Notes under the pieces: generated by a model | Told to the model about the DNA's origin: nothing | What the model saw: the letters and a program-made list of their open reading frames with translations, nothing else | The model's database searches: none | Translations under genes and position numbers: made by a program | DNA from: Bacteroidales bacterium | GTDB lineage: Bacteria > Bacteroidota > Bacteroidia > Bacteroidales > P3 | Length of the DNA: 64,000 nt | Reading direction: 5' to 3' | Assembly: GCA_017509045.1 (NCBI GenBank) | Contig: JAFWQP010000048.1 | Location: 1 to 64,000 of the forward strand | Shown here: in pieces, positions 19,101 to 27,063 of the stretch | Position numbering within the stretch: the first letter of the stretch is position 1 | Layout of the letters: the number at the start of each line of letters is the position of its first letter

Positions 19101-22100
19101 CGGGCGTGAAGTGTTCGCTCAGCAGGGGCACTGTCCGTGAATAGCCTAACGGGAGGTTGTTGGCGTTGCCAGAAATCTGGGTCCAGCTGCCGTTATCGAT
19201 CTTGTAGCGGAGGGTGTAGGTGGTAATGTCGTTGTTACCTCTGTTGTCCAACACGACGTTCATGTTGGTCGAGTCGCAGGATGCGATAACCATTGTGTCG
19301 AGTTCGGGATCCCACTGTATAGAGGCATCGTAGTCAGGAATATTGGTAACATTAATATATATAGGAGTAGTGGGGCTTTGGCAACCAACGGGTTCGAGGA
19401 ATCCGAAGAGGATGTCGGGTCGGTTGTTGCCCTTAGTGCCAGATGTTTGTGAAGCTTGGTCGGTGCTGGCGTGCTGTTTTGAAATGACAGTGTTGGGCTG
19501 GGCGGTGTATCGGGTATTGGCACCGTTTGGGAGACCTGCGGCATTAAGTGCACGGGTAATCTCGATTACAATATTTGAAGTGCCATCCCATGGGAATACC
19601 GTATCCAGCGTGTGTTTCACCCAGCCGATATTCTCAGCTGTGAATGTGTAGTTGTTTCTGTTGTATACTTGAGTTAGTCCTGTGGCGAAGGTACCGTTAG
19701 TGAAGGTGCTTTGTGTGACGGTTCCCATCTTGATGGTGTAGTAGTCGAAAGTGAAGGAAGTGACATTGTTGCCAAGACTTTCAAGATAGAACGAGAGCGA
19801 GCTGATGTCGCCTGCACCATGGCCGGCGTCTTGCAATTGCTGTGCTGTGACAAGATACTGCTCTTTGACGTACCGTTGCTTCGGGTTGTATGGCGAAGGA
19901 TAGTTGTTATTCATTATCGATGCCAAAGTACCGATATGGGCGCTGGGTAGGTCCTTAAGAGCTATGGAACGCACGAAGAGTGTATCGCGGCGATAGATAT
20001 AAGGTGTGGTATATGAACCGGCAGTAGTGGCGAGTTCGTTCATGCTGTGGTCGTACCATATTGTGTTGTCGGTAAGGGGAAGACCTGCGGCTGTGATGGT
20101 GAGACGGTCGCCATAATTGACGTACTGGTTGGAGTCCACCTGCGGGATAGCGGGAGTGTAGTAGGCACTGAAATAGCCCTCGCTGGTGTCGTTTGTGTGG
20201 GCCACATCGGTGCTGACAGCATCCACCCACACCTTAACATGGAACACGGTGTCGTGGCTTGTCACCATATTAATGGGGGTGCTGAAGGTATGGTATACTT
20301 CAGAACGGGCACCCAGTCCTGTGGTGATAGAGTCGCTACAGGTCACAGTGGTGCCGCCGTCAAGGCTGTATTTGGCGATAATGGTGGGAACTGCGTTGAT
20401 ACCATAGTTATGAATAAGCACTGATACGGGCTCGGCGTTGGTGAGGTTGCAGCCGGTGTCCACGACAGGTTCATCCACAAAGAGGTCGGTGTTGGGAATG
20501 CCGGTGACGGTGATGTTCACGGCCGAGCGGAAGCCCTCGCAGCCATTGTCGAAATAACGGATGAGGTTGCTCTCGGTTTCGCCTATGTGCATACGGAGCG
20601 AGTCGGTTGCCACCTGCCACAGCGAAGCGGAGGCAGTGGGTGAAGCATTGGTGGCATTGGTGGGCCATGCTATGCGGCGGGCACCGGCTGTGGGTGTGTT
20701 GGCTGTTCCGCCATTGCGGGCAAGGTCGATGGCGCTGCCCTGCCACACGGCGGCCGGCACCTGCTGGTTGCTCCAGTTGATGGGCTGGCTCGACGTTGTG
20801 GTGATGACACCGTTGAATGCTACAGCATCGGCAATGCCATGTCCGTCACGATAGATGACACCGAAGTTGGCAGTATAGGGAGGCGTGACGGTGGCGGTGC
20901 TGGGTGCAAAGATGGTGCGAGTCGAGTCGCTGGCAGTAGAATTGGTCCTGAACTGCAGCAACAGGTTGGCTCCGGGTTGGATGGTGACATTAGGCAGCAC
21001 CCATATCTTGGCAGCGGCGTTGCTCTGTACCACTAGGACACTGTCGCCCTCGAGGTTGGCAGGATAGTCGCCGCAGTTGGTCAGCTCAACAGCGAAGGCG
21101 GTTTGAGCGTGCATCCACGAAGGCATCGGGTAGGTGGCACCTGCTGCTGTGCGGTTCACCTGCACTTCGGTAATCTTGACCAAGGGGAGGTTACGTTTCT
21201 GCGAAATGTAGAAGGTGGTGTCGTCATAGAGCGGGGTGGTCGTAAGTGTCGGACCATAGAAGAATGCCGCGGTATCGTCCATGCTGTGATACCATGAGAT
21301 ACCCGACCGTTGCTGGCGACCATTGCCAGAGGTGTAGTAGCTGACCGGCCATGTGTTCACGCCTGCGGTAGGAGTGATAGTGGCAACGGTGTTGTACGGC
21401 ACATTCTGGTTGATAACGTTAGGTGCAGGTGCTGCATAACGCGAAATGACCGTCCATACGCTGGTGTCGTTCAGGTCGTCAGGGTCAAGGCTGCATTTCA
21501 CCCACCATTTAATATTGTATGTACGGTCGGTGTTGCCAGCACCGCTAGGCAGCGACACTGTGCGGGTGGAGAGGAAGTGAATCGTGTCGTTGGGACCGCA
21601 GCTGCGGTTCACCACAAACGACTGCACAGGACCATTGTCTACACTGTAGTACACGGTCATAGGCGTAGTGGTGCTGGCTGTGTAGGTGCCGTTACCGGTA
21701 TTGCGTATGGCAACCTCGACGGGAATGCTGGCAGGTGCGCCGCAGTAATCCTCCATGGGTGTCACAAATTCAACAGGAGTGAAGTCCACCGAAAGGGCTG
21801 TCACCTCGTAGGCACCCAAGCTGGGAGCTGTGGCATTACGTGTAGAGCCAAATAGGTCGACAGTCACTTCGGGTACGGGAACACCCACATTACGCAGCAG
21901 GGCGTTGAACGAACGAAGGTCGACGCGACATACCGAACCATTGGTGTAGTTGGGGTTGCCGCTCACTGAGCCTACGTCGCCCGGCACTGCGGTACGCCAG
22001 CCGTTCAGGTTGTTGTAGTTGCTACCGCTTAGTTTGTTGAGCACACCGCTAACAGAGTAGTAGCAGTTGTGGTCGACATGCAGGTTGGCAGCATTGTCGC

Positions 22101-25077
22101 CAGGGATGAAGGAGAAGGCGTAGTTCGAAGTGTCGAAGGTGGCTATGACATTGTTTTGGAAATAGCTGTTGCTGATGATGTCGCCACCAAATGTGGCACC
22201 AGCCACATTAACACGGGTGGGAGCATTCATGCGCACCGAGTTGAACACTGTCTTGATATATGAACCCTTGATGATGTTGAGCGGGGTGGTCAGCATATTG
22301 CTGCTACCATCGTCGAGCGACACCAACATGTTGTTGGCAACAATACAGTAGGTCTGCGGATTGCCGTGCATGTCGGAAACACCGATACAGCAGGTTCCCT
22401 TCGACGAGAACACGCGGTTACGTGTAATGCGGGTGCCGTTGTAGCAGTATTGTCCCAAAATGATGTAGCTGGCATTGGTGACGACATCGTTGGCATAGTT
22501 GCTGTCCACCACGGCGGCATCTTGGTTGACGATACGGATGGCGGTGTTCACCTGATTGGTGAAATTGTTGAAGCAAATAAGGTTGCCGCTAGAGCGAACA
22601 TCGGGAGCAGCACCCGTCACATCAACACCGATAGTACCGCCATAGAAAGTACAGTTGGTGACCGTTACAGAATCGGCGTCACCAGTGTTAATCAATGACA
22701 GTGCAGAATTGTTGATGGTGTTGCTGTCGGCAAACGTGCAGTTGATAAACTGGCAGTGTGCGCTGTTAGTGCCCAGCTGTGCCAGCACGTCGCAGCGGTT
22801 GTCGGGATAGCGGCCATTGCTGAAATGAATGTTGTTGAAACGAATGCCGTGTGCCTCTGTCATGTCCACCAACATCGGTGCATTCACGTTGTTGCCCTGT
22901 CTGGCACGACGGAATGTCACCACAGTCGATGCGGTGGCGGGCTCAAACTGCACGTAGTTGGTGCTTGACGTGCCGGGAATGTAGGGGAACTTGGTGATAT
23001 CGTACACGCCTCCGGGCAGCTTAATGGTCAGCGGGGCATCGATGCCGCAGCGGCTCAACGTATAAAGGCAGTTCTCCAGCGTCCTGAAGTCAGAGCTGGG
23101 AGTGTTGCCCACCGTGCGCACACCGCTATAAGGGCCATCGCAGGCGGCAAAGGGTGTGAAGACCGTATCGTTGTACGGTTCGTGGTCGCGAACGTTTAGC
23201 AATTCATGTTCAATATACATGGTGTCGTCCACCCAAGCACGGATGGTATGATAGCCCACGGAGAACTGCTGGGTGTCGCACAAATGCACGCGTATGCTGT
23301 CGCCGCCGGCAAGAGAGCCCGTCCAGTCATAATGTTTCATATTGCCATTGTCCACGCGATACCATATACGCACTGCGTTCATTGTGCTCACGCCAAAGTT
23401 CTTTAGCCACACCACCACCGAGTCGGTTCCAATGTGGCAAGGTGTGTCGAAGCTGGGGTAGGACATAGCACTGATACCGCAGTCATACCACAACGGAATA
23501 TTTTGGGTCTCGTAGAACTGCATCCATGGGCGTGTGTTAGCGGTAATACCTGTTTGGACCTGTACGATGTCCGAGCCGAATATGTTATATCCCATCGCGG
23601 CATCATGTCCGTCGCTGTAGAGCGAAACCTTGTTGGAAGGGGCAGGAACGTGTTTTATGTTGTGACCATAGGACAGGTTGTAGCCGTCATACATCACTTG
23701 TATCACAAGGTCTGAGCCTGCATAGAAGAAAGTGTCCTGCAATGTGACCATCTTATACGACCCCGCAGCAGCCTGCTCGATAGTGAATGCCGAGTCGAAA
23801 GGAATCTGCATCTCGGTGGATGTGAATGTCTCATTGGTGTTCGTCCGGTTGATGGAATAGGGCTGGTTCATCATGCGGAACTGGAGGTGAGGACGCGTCA
23901 CATTATTGGGCGACGACGTTAGGATAAAACGGAAGTTGTTGATGTATCCTGGGCCGAACCCCATCTCCGCCATGGACACACTGTCGTATATCCATTCCGA
24001 CCTATTGTCGCCCTGCCATGGGAATGGGAACACATACACGTTCGTCTGGTTCCCTTGAGGTGAGCCCGTGTTGGTTCGCCCTCGCACGCATCTAAAGGTA
24101 AGCCATTGGCTTGAGTTGCTGGGGAAATAGACTGTGTTGCTGTTCGTGGTAGAGTCTTTGGCTACTACATGGTAGTGTATCAACGTGTCGTAGCCATACA
24201 TTGGTATACGGCCGATAAAGCGCGAGGTGGCTCCTTGCCGACTCATGTGGACGGTGTCCACAGCGGTTCTGTTACCCACCCGATAGAGTATCATCACCGA
24301 GTCGCTGTTGATACCTTGTGCCACAGTGGTCGTCACGTCGGCAACCACCTTTGCGCCACGGCTGCTCGGATAGTTCAGGTGGTCGGGGAAAGAACGCATG
24401 TAGATTTTGGGCGACACCATGGGCTGTGTCGAGGCCCGCACCGTTATGTCGTCAAGATACCATGCATCTGTGCCGGTGGCAGTATTTCTTGCGTTTATAA
24501 CAAATCTAACAAGCAGTTTTTTGTCGGCTTGGTCGACGCTGTTGAAAAGCTGAGAGAGGTTGAACGACTCTCTTTTCCACATCGTGTTGTTTACCGTCGT
24601 ACTTAAATCCCATTCGGGATAGGATGGCTTACTGAATGAGCCAGTACTACCAAATTCAACACTACCATTTTCAGTCACATATTGTGTTTCTGCAAGTCTG
24701 GTCCATTGATTGTCTCCTTGGTCGGGTCGTTTCACCTCAATCATACACACTTCCGTAGATGCCACCGATGCACCCGGGGCCACATAGGCAATGTGCATGA
24801 ATTCGAGAAGATAGTGGTTGAACCGGATAAAGGAGAGGTCGATGGTGTCAAGCAGCATGATAGCAGATTGGCTCTGCGTGTGTCTCAAGCGCATCGATTG
24901 GCTACCACCCGAAACAATGGTAGACTGCGTCACGGCTTGCCCATCGGCTGCAGTTAGTGAGTAGTTGACTGGTGACCCCGTCTCAAAGTCCTGACGAAAC
25001 ACCTCATAGATTTGAGCGTGTGACACGACTGTCGACAAAGCAAAAATCAATCCAAAAAGCAAAAATCTTTTTTTCAT
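13114..25077 (-). CDS. Giant (3987-residue) multidomain surface protein secreted by T9SS
   Basis: The start is the ATG at 25075-25077, which puts the signal peptide MKKRFLLFGLIFALSTVVSHAQ first; another ATG lies 13 codons upstream. In order: a MAM/lectin-like region (about 22-230); a right-handed beta-helix with asparagine-ladder repeats (about 650-1090) ending in a GAYEV motif; several CARDB-like Ig modules opening with motifs such as DLFVDEPVVD, DVAVAEI, DLQVISVAVD, DVSISEV and DVGVREI; a second beta-helix (about 2025-2470) ending in GAYEF; a GEVED-like calcium-type module (about 2970-3105, DYNRDGEYDF); a MAM-like module (about 3260-3450); and a type A T9SS sorting domain (about 3910-3987) with NYPNPYDGTT and LPSGVYYYGI. 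It is likely an adhesin or matrix protein on the cell surface. Ligand unknown. Confidence 0.92.
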   Translation of the reverse strand: MKKRFLLFGLIFALSTVVSHAQIYEVFRQDFETGSPVNYSLTAADGQAVTQSTIVSGGSQSMRLRHTQSQSAIMLLDTIDLSFIRFNHYLLEFMHIAYVAPGASVASTEVCMIEVKRPDQGDNQWTRLAETQYVTENGSVEFGSTGSFSKPSYPEWDLSTTVNNTMWKRESFNLSQLFNSVDQADKKLLVRFVINARNTATGTDAWYLDDITVRASTQPMVSPKIYMRSFPDHLNYPSSRGAKVVADVTTTVAQGINSDSVMILYRVGNRTAVDTVHMSRQGATSRFIGRIPMYGYDTLIHYHVVAKDSTTNSNTVYFPSNSSQWLTFRCVRGRTNTGSPQGNQTNVYVFPFPWQGDNRSEWIYDSVSMAEMGFGPGYINNFRFILTSSPNNVTRPHLQFRMMNQPYSINRTNTNETFTSTEMQIPFDSAFTIEQAAAGSYKMVTLQDTFFYAGSDLVIQVMYDGYNLSYGHNIKHVPAPSNKVSLYSDGHDAAMGYNIFGSDIVQVQTGITANTRPWMQFYETQNIPLWYDCGISAMSYPSFDTPCHIGTDSVVVWLKNFGVSTMNAVRIWYRVDNGNMKHYDWTGSLAGGDSIRVHLCDTQQFSVGYHTIRAWVDDTMYIEHELLNVRDHEPYNDTVFTPFAACDGPYSGVRTVGNTPSSDFRTLENCLYTLSRCGIDAPLTIKLPGGVYDITKFPYIPGTSSTNYVQFEPATASTVVTFRRARQGNNVNAPMLVDMTEAHGIRFNNIHFSNGRYPDNRCDVLAQLGTNSAHCQFINCTFADSNTINNSALSLINTGDADSVTVTNCTFYGGTIGVDVTGAAPDVRSSGNLICFNNFTNQVNTAIRIVNQDAAVVDSNYANDVVTNASYIILGQYCYNGTRITRNRVFSSKGTCCIGVSDMHGNPQTYCIVANNMLVSLDDGSSNMLTTPLNIIKGSYIKTVFNSVRMNAPTRVNVAGATFGGDIISNSYFQNNVIATFDTSNYAFSFIPGDNAANLHVDHNCYYSVSGVLNKLSGSNYNNLNGWRTAVPGDVGSVSGNPNYTNGSVCRVDLRSFNALLRNVGVPVPEVTVDLFGSTRNATAPSLGAYEVTALSVDFTPVEFVTPMEDYCGAPASIPVEVAIRNTGNGTYTASTTTPMTVYYSVDNGPVQSFVVNRSCGPNDTIHFLSTRTVSLPSGAGNTDRTYNIKWWVKCSLDPDDLNDTSVWTVISRYAAPAPNVINQNVPYNTVATITPTAGVNTWPVSYYTSGNGRQQRSGISWYHSMDDTAAFFYGPTLTTTPLYDDTTFYISQKRNLPLVKITEVQVNRTAAGATYPMPSWMHAQTAFAVELTNCGDYPANLEGDSVLVVQSNAAAKIWVLPNVTIQPGANLLLQFRTNSTASDSTRTIFAPSTATVTPPYTANFGVIYRDGHGIADAVAFNGVITTTSSQPINWSNQQVPAAVWQGSAIDLARNGGTANTPTAGARRIAWPTNATNASPTASASLWQVATDSLRMHIGETESNLIRYFDNGCEGFRSAVNITVTGIPNTDLFVDEPVVDTGCNLTNAEPVSVLIHNYGINAVPTIIAKYSLDGGTTVTCSDSITTGLGARSEVYHTFSTPINMVTSHDTVFHVKVWVDAVSTDVAHTNDTSEGYFSAYYTPAIPQVDSNQYVNYGDRLTITAAGLPLTDNTIWYDHSMNELATTAGSYTTPYIYRRDTLFVRSIALKDLPSAHIGTLASIMNNNYPSPYNPKQRYVKEQYLVTAQQLQDAGHGAGDISSLSFYLESLGNNVTSFTFDYYTIKMGTVTQSTFTNGTFATGLTQVYNRNNYTFTAENIGWVKHTLDTVFPWDGTSNIVIEITRALNAAGLPNGANTRYTAQPNTVISKQHASTDQASQTSGTKGNNRPDILFGFLEPVGCQSPTTPIYINVTNIPDYDASIQWDPELDTMVIASCDSTNMNVVLDNRGNNDITTYTLRYKIDNGSWTQISGNANNLPLGYSRTVPLLSEHFTPGRHTVTAVVNITGDTVLTNDTIVRTFNIRFCAGTYTIGTCTGSDYNTLTTALDTLHNAGVAGPVVFELCEQTFAEQLNFGHIPGADANNTITFKTISGATDMAKITHTPTNASNYVISINEANNITFDSIYFYANYSSGSGNNIFANVAKIEQSDFISFLNCTLRSKATTASSTNANIMLLGDNNHFITVNNCLLDSGYYSVRSSGNNSSDNITVINSDILNFWFQGVYLRNTDTITVTGDSIASGVTVASKPLTGIYIAGAKHASIQRNYIHLVDSRNGGKRGIALYNCRGTNIDRVTVYNNMVSLYGTGVASLSSSGIWIDSLSKHVSVYYNTCNLYAGVNQNATRTFSCQNSSYIHALNNIFKNESKGFAYYVAIDTCMASSNYNVYWSNADTHATTGVIKFAYWGVNCNNLDSLRLLNHTDNNSFQTFPYFVDSIYNLSTLLAQFADRAQYNPDVITDIKGCIRPQIPKPTIGAYEFNCIRETHDVAVAEIIEPYVPAVTTGNNPTVLNIETDSIMVRVKFFNNGTAVEQNLSWYCYMSDTYPVVQSVTRTINRLASQTFVEDSVLLESPLGIVDTQNIVVVINMAPNVTDQRPEDNVDTAQAFIYPAYDLQVISVAVDSTCDPAHCRMYSVPLKYTLKNAGKKDFPGDFTFTLGYDYYCHQPSTQSFPNFPGSSSIDVQTFAGTALPVGTQREVTLTPSCEPNLYPTGTLLDITARLRGFVTAQYDIKQHNDTTSYINITSKHTPEAPVAHDTMVDYGTYGNLWATQGETRVIRWTRDTTDGSFFYNGNNNYNRSTHWSSTPQYFHDSLYYLYCLSSSNCTSYYSQINVGINMPLNYDVSISEVRSPRGSGRVYLEKDTVTLRIANYGSQPISNIPIAFKFMDANGRINYLEVHDTARVTIPGRVGDNVHYYDHTFGGCLDDTAMLMINQPLTNRSYTLDAWVYHPDDQQRGNDTLRYLHVFKALAETIYDSINKYTPTAVEGFDITRVSYNELDNIMPDLIGYDNLWLGSYNPANAEIPTLFIKRGTQDTLTIEVANNQDEHDTTTAASLCVAIDYNRDGEYDFTGNENLTAMGSMLAAKVRSRKPYKLPLTIPDYAHYGYMRMLVWVDGDSTLFTDGLHSAATHSNGQLQQYLLYIQEDCMLDSIDGALTRVVSPRNHIVTDSDHYVSIMLANKGANPITQAHITYHITHPFEGYPIQSDSMTWTGSLDPGMSTVVTFENIDWYRGTSNITFHLNIDGDTIHTTNNTLNYQYHRYFVLEPRFIDSFDQAIDKWYVPVGYNNFTRNYFERGMPAKSVISSAYSQPNAYITSAGESLVTGKHGNRSVLYTPIINTQQIKADTLTFLLSRSIATGAHLKMEFLNYLGQWQLVEDPNYRWNAGEAREGWYNEEGGWTNSTVNGAYEYMSFPTSLISGDFGQLIQFRFVFTTPVSASPAQNYGDGVAIDNLVIGRARRSVDVGVREILYPTAPQFGQTIYPRVRIHNFGYDSISNFTVCYKPFGTHLAHEAICTEIVPAGESIEYEFPTPFIITSQFPDTFEICAFTKVQSDYYRDNDTTCNIYGLAPLVNDLYLYDISSPLASAVAGDSINITLRLRNFGQNEIEECDVHYLYNDNDTVSEHIVFTDFLGRNLRSTEFFNYTFRHRERSTMGTMRLTAWCTYDLDVYPYNDTISKTVAGIAAITDIQATAALVDNRYDSIHICIVLDNVGARAANDFLVGYYYDRDTSTRFEETFHRALPFASGAHAVHRFSHAEPRRSYEWQYVTVYCSVPDDTNQRNDTSNVIQSFITDLEYVKIQVEENMSDSCRVRAVIRSNGNINYIQNLRVYFTINGQPEQYTKWDAGECNFAPGEVRHLLLNKKIPKSPTRQYVGSGYYRMPNTDNNPANDQTSIVEVVNYFEDVPHVTEPDFVLEQNYPNPYDGTTRIEFALPYSGTTRFFVTDVVGRLVHEQNATYGEGRHTITFDKGTLPSGVYYYGIEFNGQRRMHKMIIH

Positions 25078-25118
25078 CTTTATTACTATATTTTTTTTAT
25101 TTTCAATAATATACATGC

Positions 25119-25157
25119 CTAAAATAGGCTGTTTTTCGCAAAAAACGCGCCTATTTT
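25119..25157 (-). promoter_or_regulatory. Strong hairpin at the 5' end of the giant-gene mRNA
   Basis: In mRNA sense the arms AAAATAGGC and GCCTATTTT close an inner stem GTTTTT/AAAAAC. The outer arm begins about one base after the expected transcription start, so the message would begin with a stem-loop. Such 5' stem-loops can block 5'-end-dependent decay (known for ompA in E. coli; inference here). Confidence 0.65.
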
Positions 25158-25164
25158 GAATTTA

Positions 25165-25194
25165 CAAAGTTACATAAAAAAAACGAATTAGCAA
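25165..25194 (-). promoter_or_regulatory. Promoter of the giant surface-protein gene
   Basis: On the minus strand TTG (complement of 25192-25194) is followed after exactly 19 nt by TAACTTTG (25165-25172). This is a full Bacteroidota -33/-7 pair. The start codon is about 80 nt downstream. Confidence 0.75.
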
Positions 25195-25422
25195 CATTAT
25201 TTTTATTTTTTATTTTTATTTAGCATTTACTGGTGTTTTTTCTGTTTTTTACAGCCTTTTTTGCCGGTATATTTTGCACCTGACACTATATACTCTCAAA
25301 ACACCCCAAATCGTCACCCCTAACCCCTGTTTTTTATGATTATTTAACATACTTCAGCCCTAACCCATGTATTCCACCCATCCCCTTTCATCCCCATTTG
25401 TCCCTTCGTTTCTTCTTTTATA

Positions 25423-25516
25423 GTTATACCTCAGTTATACCTTAGTTATACCTTAGTTATACTATTATATATAGAATAACTAAGGTATAACTAAGGTATA
25501 ACGATAGAATAAGTAG
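25423..25516. repeat. 94-bp inverted-iteron repeat, copy A
   Basis: Four tandem 11-mers (GTTATACCTTA type) run into ATATATAGAA and then inverted copies (TAAGGTATAAC). It matches 35426-35519 at 90 of 94 positions by direct comparison. Confidence 0.92.
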
Positions 25517-25810
25517 TGGAACCATTAGGGAGTTGCTGCGCCATCATTGTGCCGCCAAGGAAAAGAAAAATACGTAAATTCGGGATAAAATACGGTATTT
25601 ACTCTTCAAATACTGAATTTACTCTTCAAATACTGAGAAGTGAGAAGAAAGTATTCAAATTTGTTTTTATGCCGAGCTCATCAGTCAGAAAAACGCTTTT
25701 CCGCTGCCCAGCCCTCACGCTCCTTTTTGACTCAAGAGAGCCTCTTTTGCCACCAAAGAGAGCCTCTTTTTTTCAAAAGAAGGAAAAGTGATATTTTCTG
25801 CTCGAAAAAG

Positions 25811-25841
25811 TTTGCTATGTCGTTAATCCGCGCTATCTTTG
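25811..25841 (+). promoter_or_regulatory. Plus-strand promoter with no protein gene downstream
   Basis: TTTG (25811-25814), a 19-nt spacer, then TATCTTTG (25834-25841). This is a full-consensus Bacteroidota promoter. The next protein gene is on the opposite strand, so the product is probably a non-coding RNA. Confidence 0.65.
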
Positions 25842-25847
25842 CATTCG

Positions 25848-26224
25848 GAAACGGACGAGAGACGGCCAATCTCGGATTCGTTTTCACGGTGTGCCTCCAC
25901 TCTGCCTTCACTCTGCCTTCGCTTCCGGAGGTGAAGAAAAACACAAGGCAATGCGGCAGCAGAGGCAAGGCACAAACAAGAGCTCTTTGACATATTTGCT
26001 TATTGGATTTCCTTAAGACCCGGTGGATGGAACCTCTACGCGAGTTTGGGATAAAAGTGACTGTATCAGAAAAAGAGATTGCAATCACAAGAAATCTCGT
26101 ATCTTAGCAATTGTTATTCCGAACTTACATGAAAATAAGCGCTTAGTCCTCTTGGCTATCAAAGGACAAGCGCACAGATACGAACAAAGTTTCACACTGC
26201 CGTGTTGGGGAGGGCGGTGTGTGA
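25848..26224 (+). ncRNA. Candidate structured non-coding RNA with boxA-like site
   Basis: Transcription from the promoter at 25811-25841 would start near 25848. A boxA-like GCTCTTTGACA lies at 25982-25992, as found in rRNA leaders. Downstream are nested stems: 26075-26080 with 26093-26098; 26098-26104 (CGTATCT) with 26176-26182 (AGATACG), enclosing an 11-bp hairpin with one bulge (26139-26150 with 26163-26173); and a 9-bp hairpin 26193-26201 with 26213-26221. I could not match it to tmRNA, RNase P RNA, SRP RNA or a convincing 6S RNA. The 3' end is uncertain because no U-tract follows the last hairpin. Identity unknown. Confidence 0.45.
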
Positions 26225-26263
26225 CTTGGTGTGATGGAAAAAATTCCGTCAGGATGTTTCTGT

Positions 26264-27049
26264 CTAGCGTCGTTGGCGCAGCACCTCGTACATAAACACG
26301 GCGGCAGCTACACTAACGTTAAGCGACTGAATCTGCCCCATTATCGGAAGCTTGGCGCGTGTGTCGGCAAGCTTCAGCAAGTCGGGACTGATGCCTGTCT
26401 CCTCGGCACCCATAAGCAGCAAGGTGGGCTGCTTGAAGTCTACCTCTAGGTAATCTGTGGCTCCCTTCTCTGTGGCTGCCACCACCTGCATTCCGCATTG
26501 CTTGGCCAGGTTGAGCACGGTTTTGAGATTGCTCTCGCGGCAGATGGGCACACGCAACAAGGCTCCCGACGAGGTCTTTACAGCATCGTCGCCTACTTGG
26601 GCGCTGCCGTGGTCGGGGATGATGACGGCGTCGGCACCGGTGCATTCGGCTGTGCGGACTATGGCGCCAAAGTTGCGCACGTCGGTGACGTGGTCAAGCA
26701 GGAGTAATAACGGGGCGGGCTTCTCTTCTAACAGGCGAGGTATCAGCTCTATGGCTTGGTGATATCGGATGGGGGCGATTAATGCCGCAACTCCTTGGTG
26801 GTTGCCTTTGGTGAGGCGGTTCAGCTTTTCGACAGGGACGAACTGGAAGGGGATTTTGTTGTCGCGAATGCGGTTTTTCAAATCGCCTACCAATGCGCCA
26901 GTGAGCCCGTTTTGGAGCAGTATGCGGTCAATTTGGGTGCCGCTGTCGATGGCTTCTATCACGGGGCGCAGACCATAGATGGTGGAGGTGGAAGGAGCTG
27001 GGGCGGGTCTGTCGGTGTGGGGCTTGTTGGATTTGTTGTTCTGTATCAT
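26264..27049 (-). CDS. rlmB: 23S rRNA (guanosine-2'-O)-methyltransferase RlmB-like, SpoU family
   Basis: The protein has 261 residues. An L30e-like substrate-binding domain (STIYGLRPVIEAIDSGTQIDRILLQ and the KGNHQGVAALI motif) precedes a SPOUT knot domain with motif 1 DHVTDVRNFGAIVRTAE, motif 2 LLMGAEETGIS and motif 3 LNVSVAAAVFMYEVLRQR. It is expected to methylate the ribose of G2251 in 23S rRNA using SAM (established for RlmB); another TrmH-family target is possible. It is followed upstream by lolD-like and hutI genes on the same strand with gaps of 14 and 12 bp, suggesting one transcript. Confidence 0.9.
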   Translation of the reverse strand: MIQNNKSNKPHTDRPAPAPSTSTIYGLRPVIEAIDSGTQIDRILLQNGLTGALVGDLKNRIRDNKIPFQFVPVEKLNRLTKGNHQGVAALIAPIRYHQAIELIPRLLEEKPAPLLLLLDHVTDVRNFGAIVRTAECTGADAVIIPDHGSAQVGDDAVKTSSGALLRVPICRESNLKTVLNLAKQCGMQVVAATEKGATDYLEVDFKQPTLLLMGAEETGISPDLLKLADTRAKLPIMGQIQSLNVSVAAAVFMYEVLRQRR

Positions 27050-27063
27050 GGTTGATGAGTGTG

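Larger units (their letters stand above)
25078..26263. other. 1.2-kb gene-free region between the giant gene and rlmB
   Basis: It contains the giant gene's promoter and leader hairpin, a 94-bp repeat (25423-25516), a GAAGGCAGA-type tandem patch (about 25893-25921), and a plus-strand promoter leading into a structured, boxA-bearing segment (25834-26224). No supportable protein gene was found. The stretch 25200-25420 shows nothing beyond AT-rich sequence. Confidence 0.65.

Noticed and set aside
13114..25077. Large antisense frames across the giant gene as separate genes
   Set aside because: Every one is a shadow of the continuous frame, which has a signal peptide, domains and a sorting tail.
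26212..26223. Minus-strand CACACACCGCCC resembling the universal 16S rRNA 1400 region
   Set aside because: Only about a dozen bases match, and flanking sequence is unlike 16S rRNA; it forms one arm of a hairpin.
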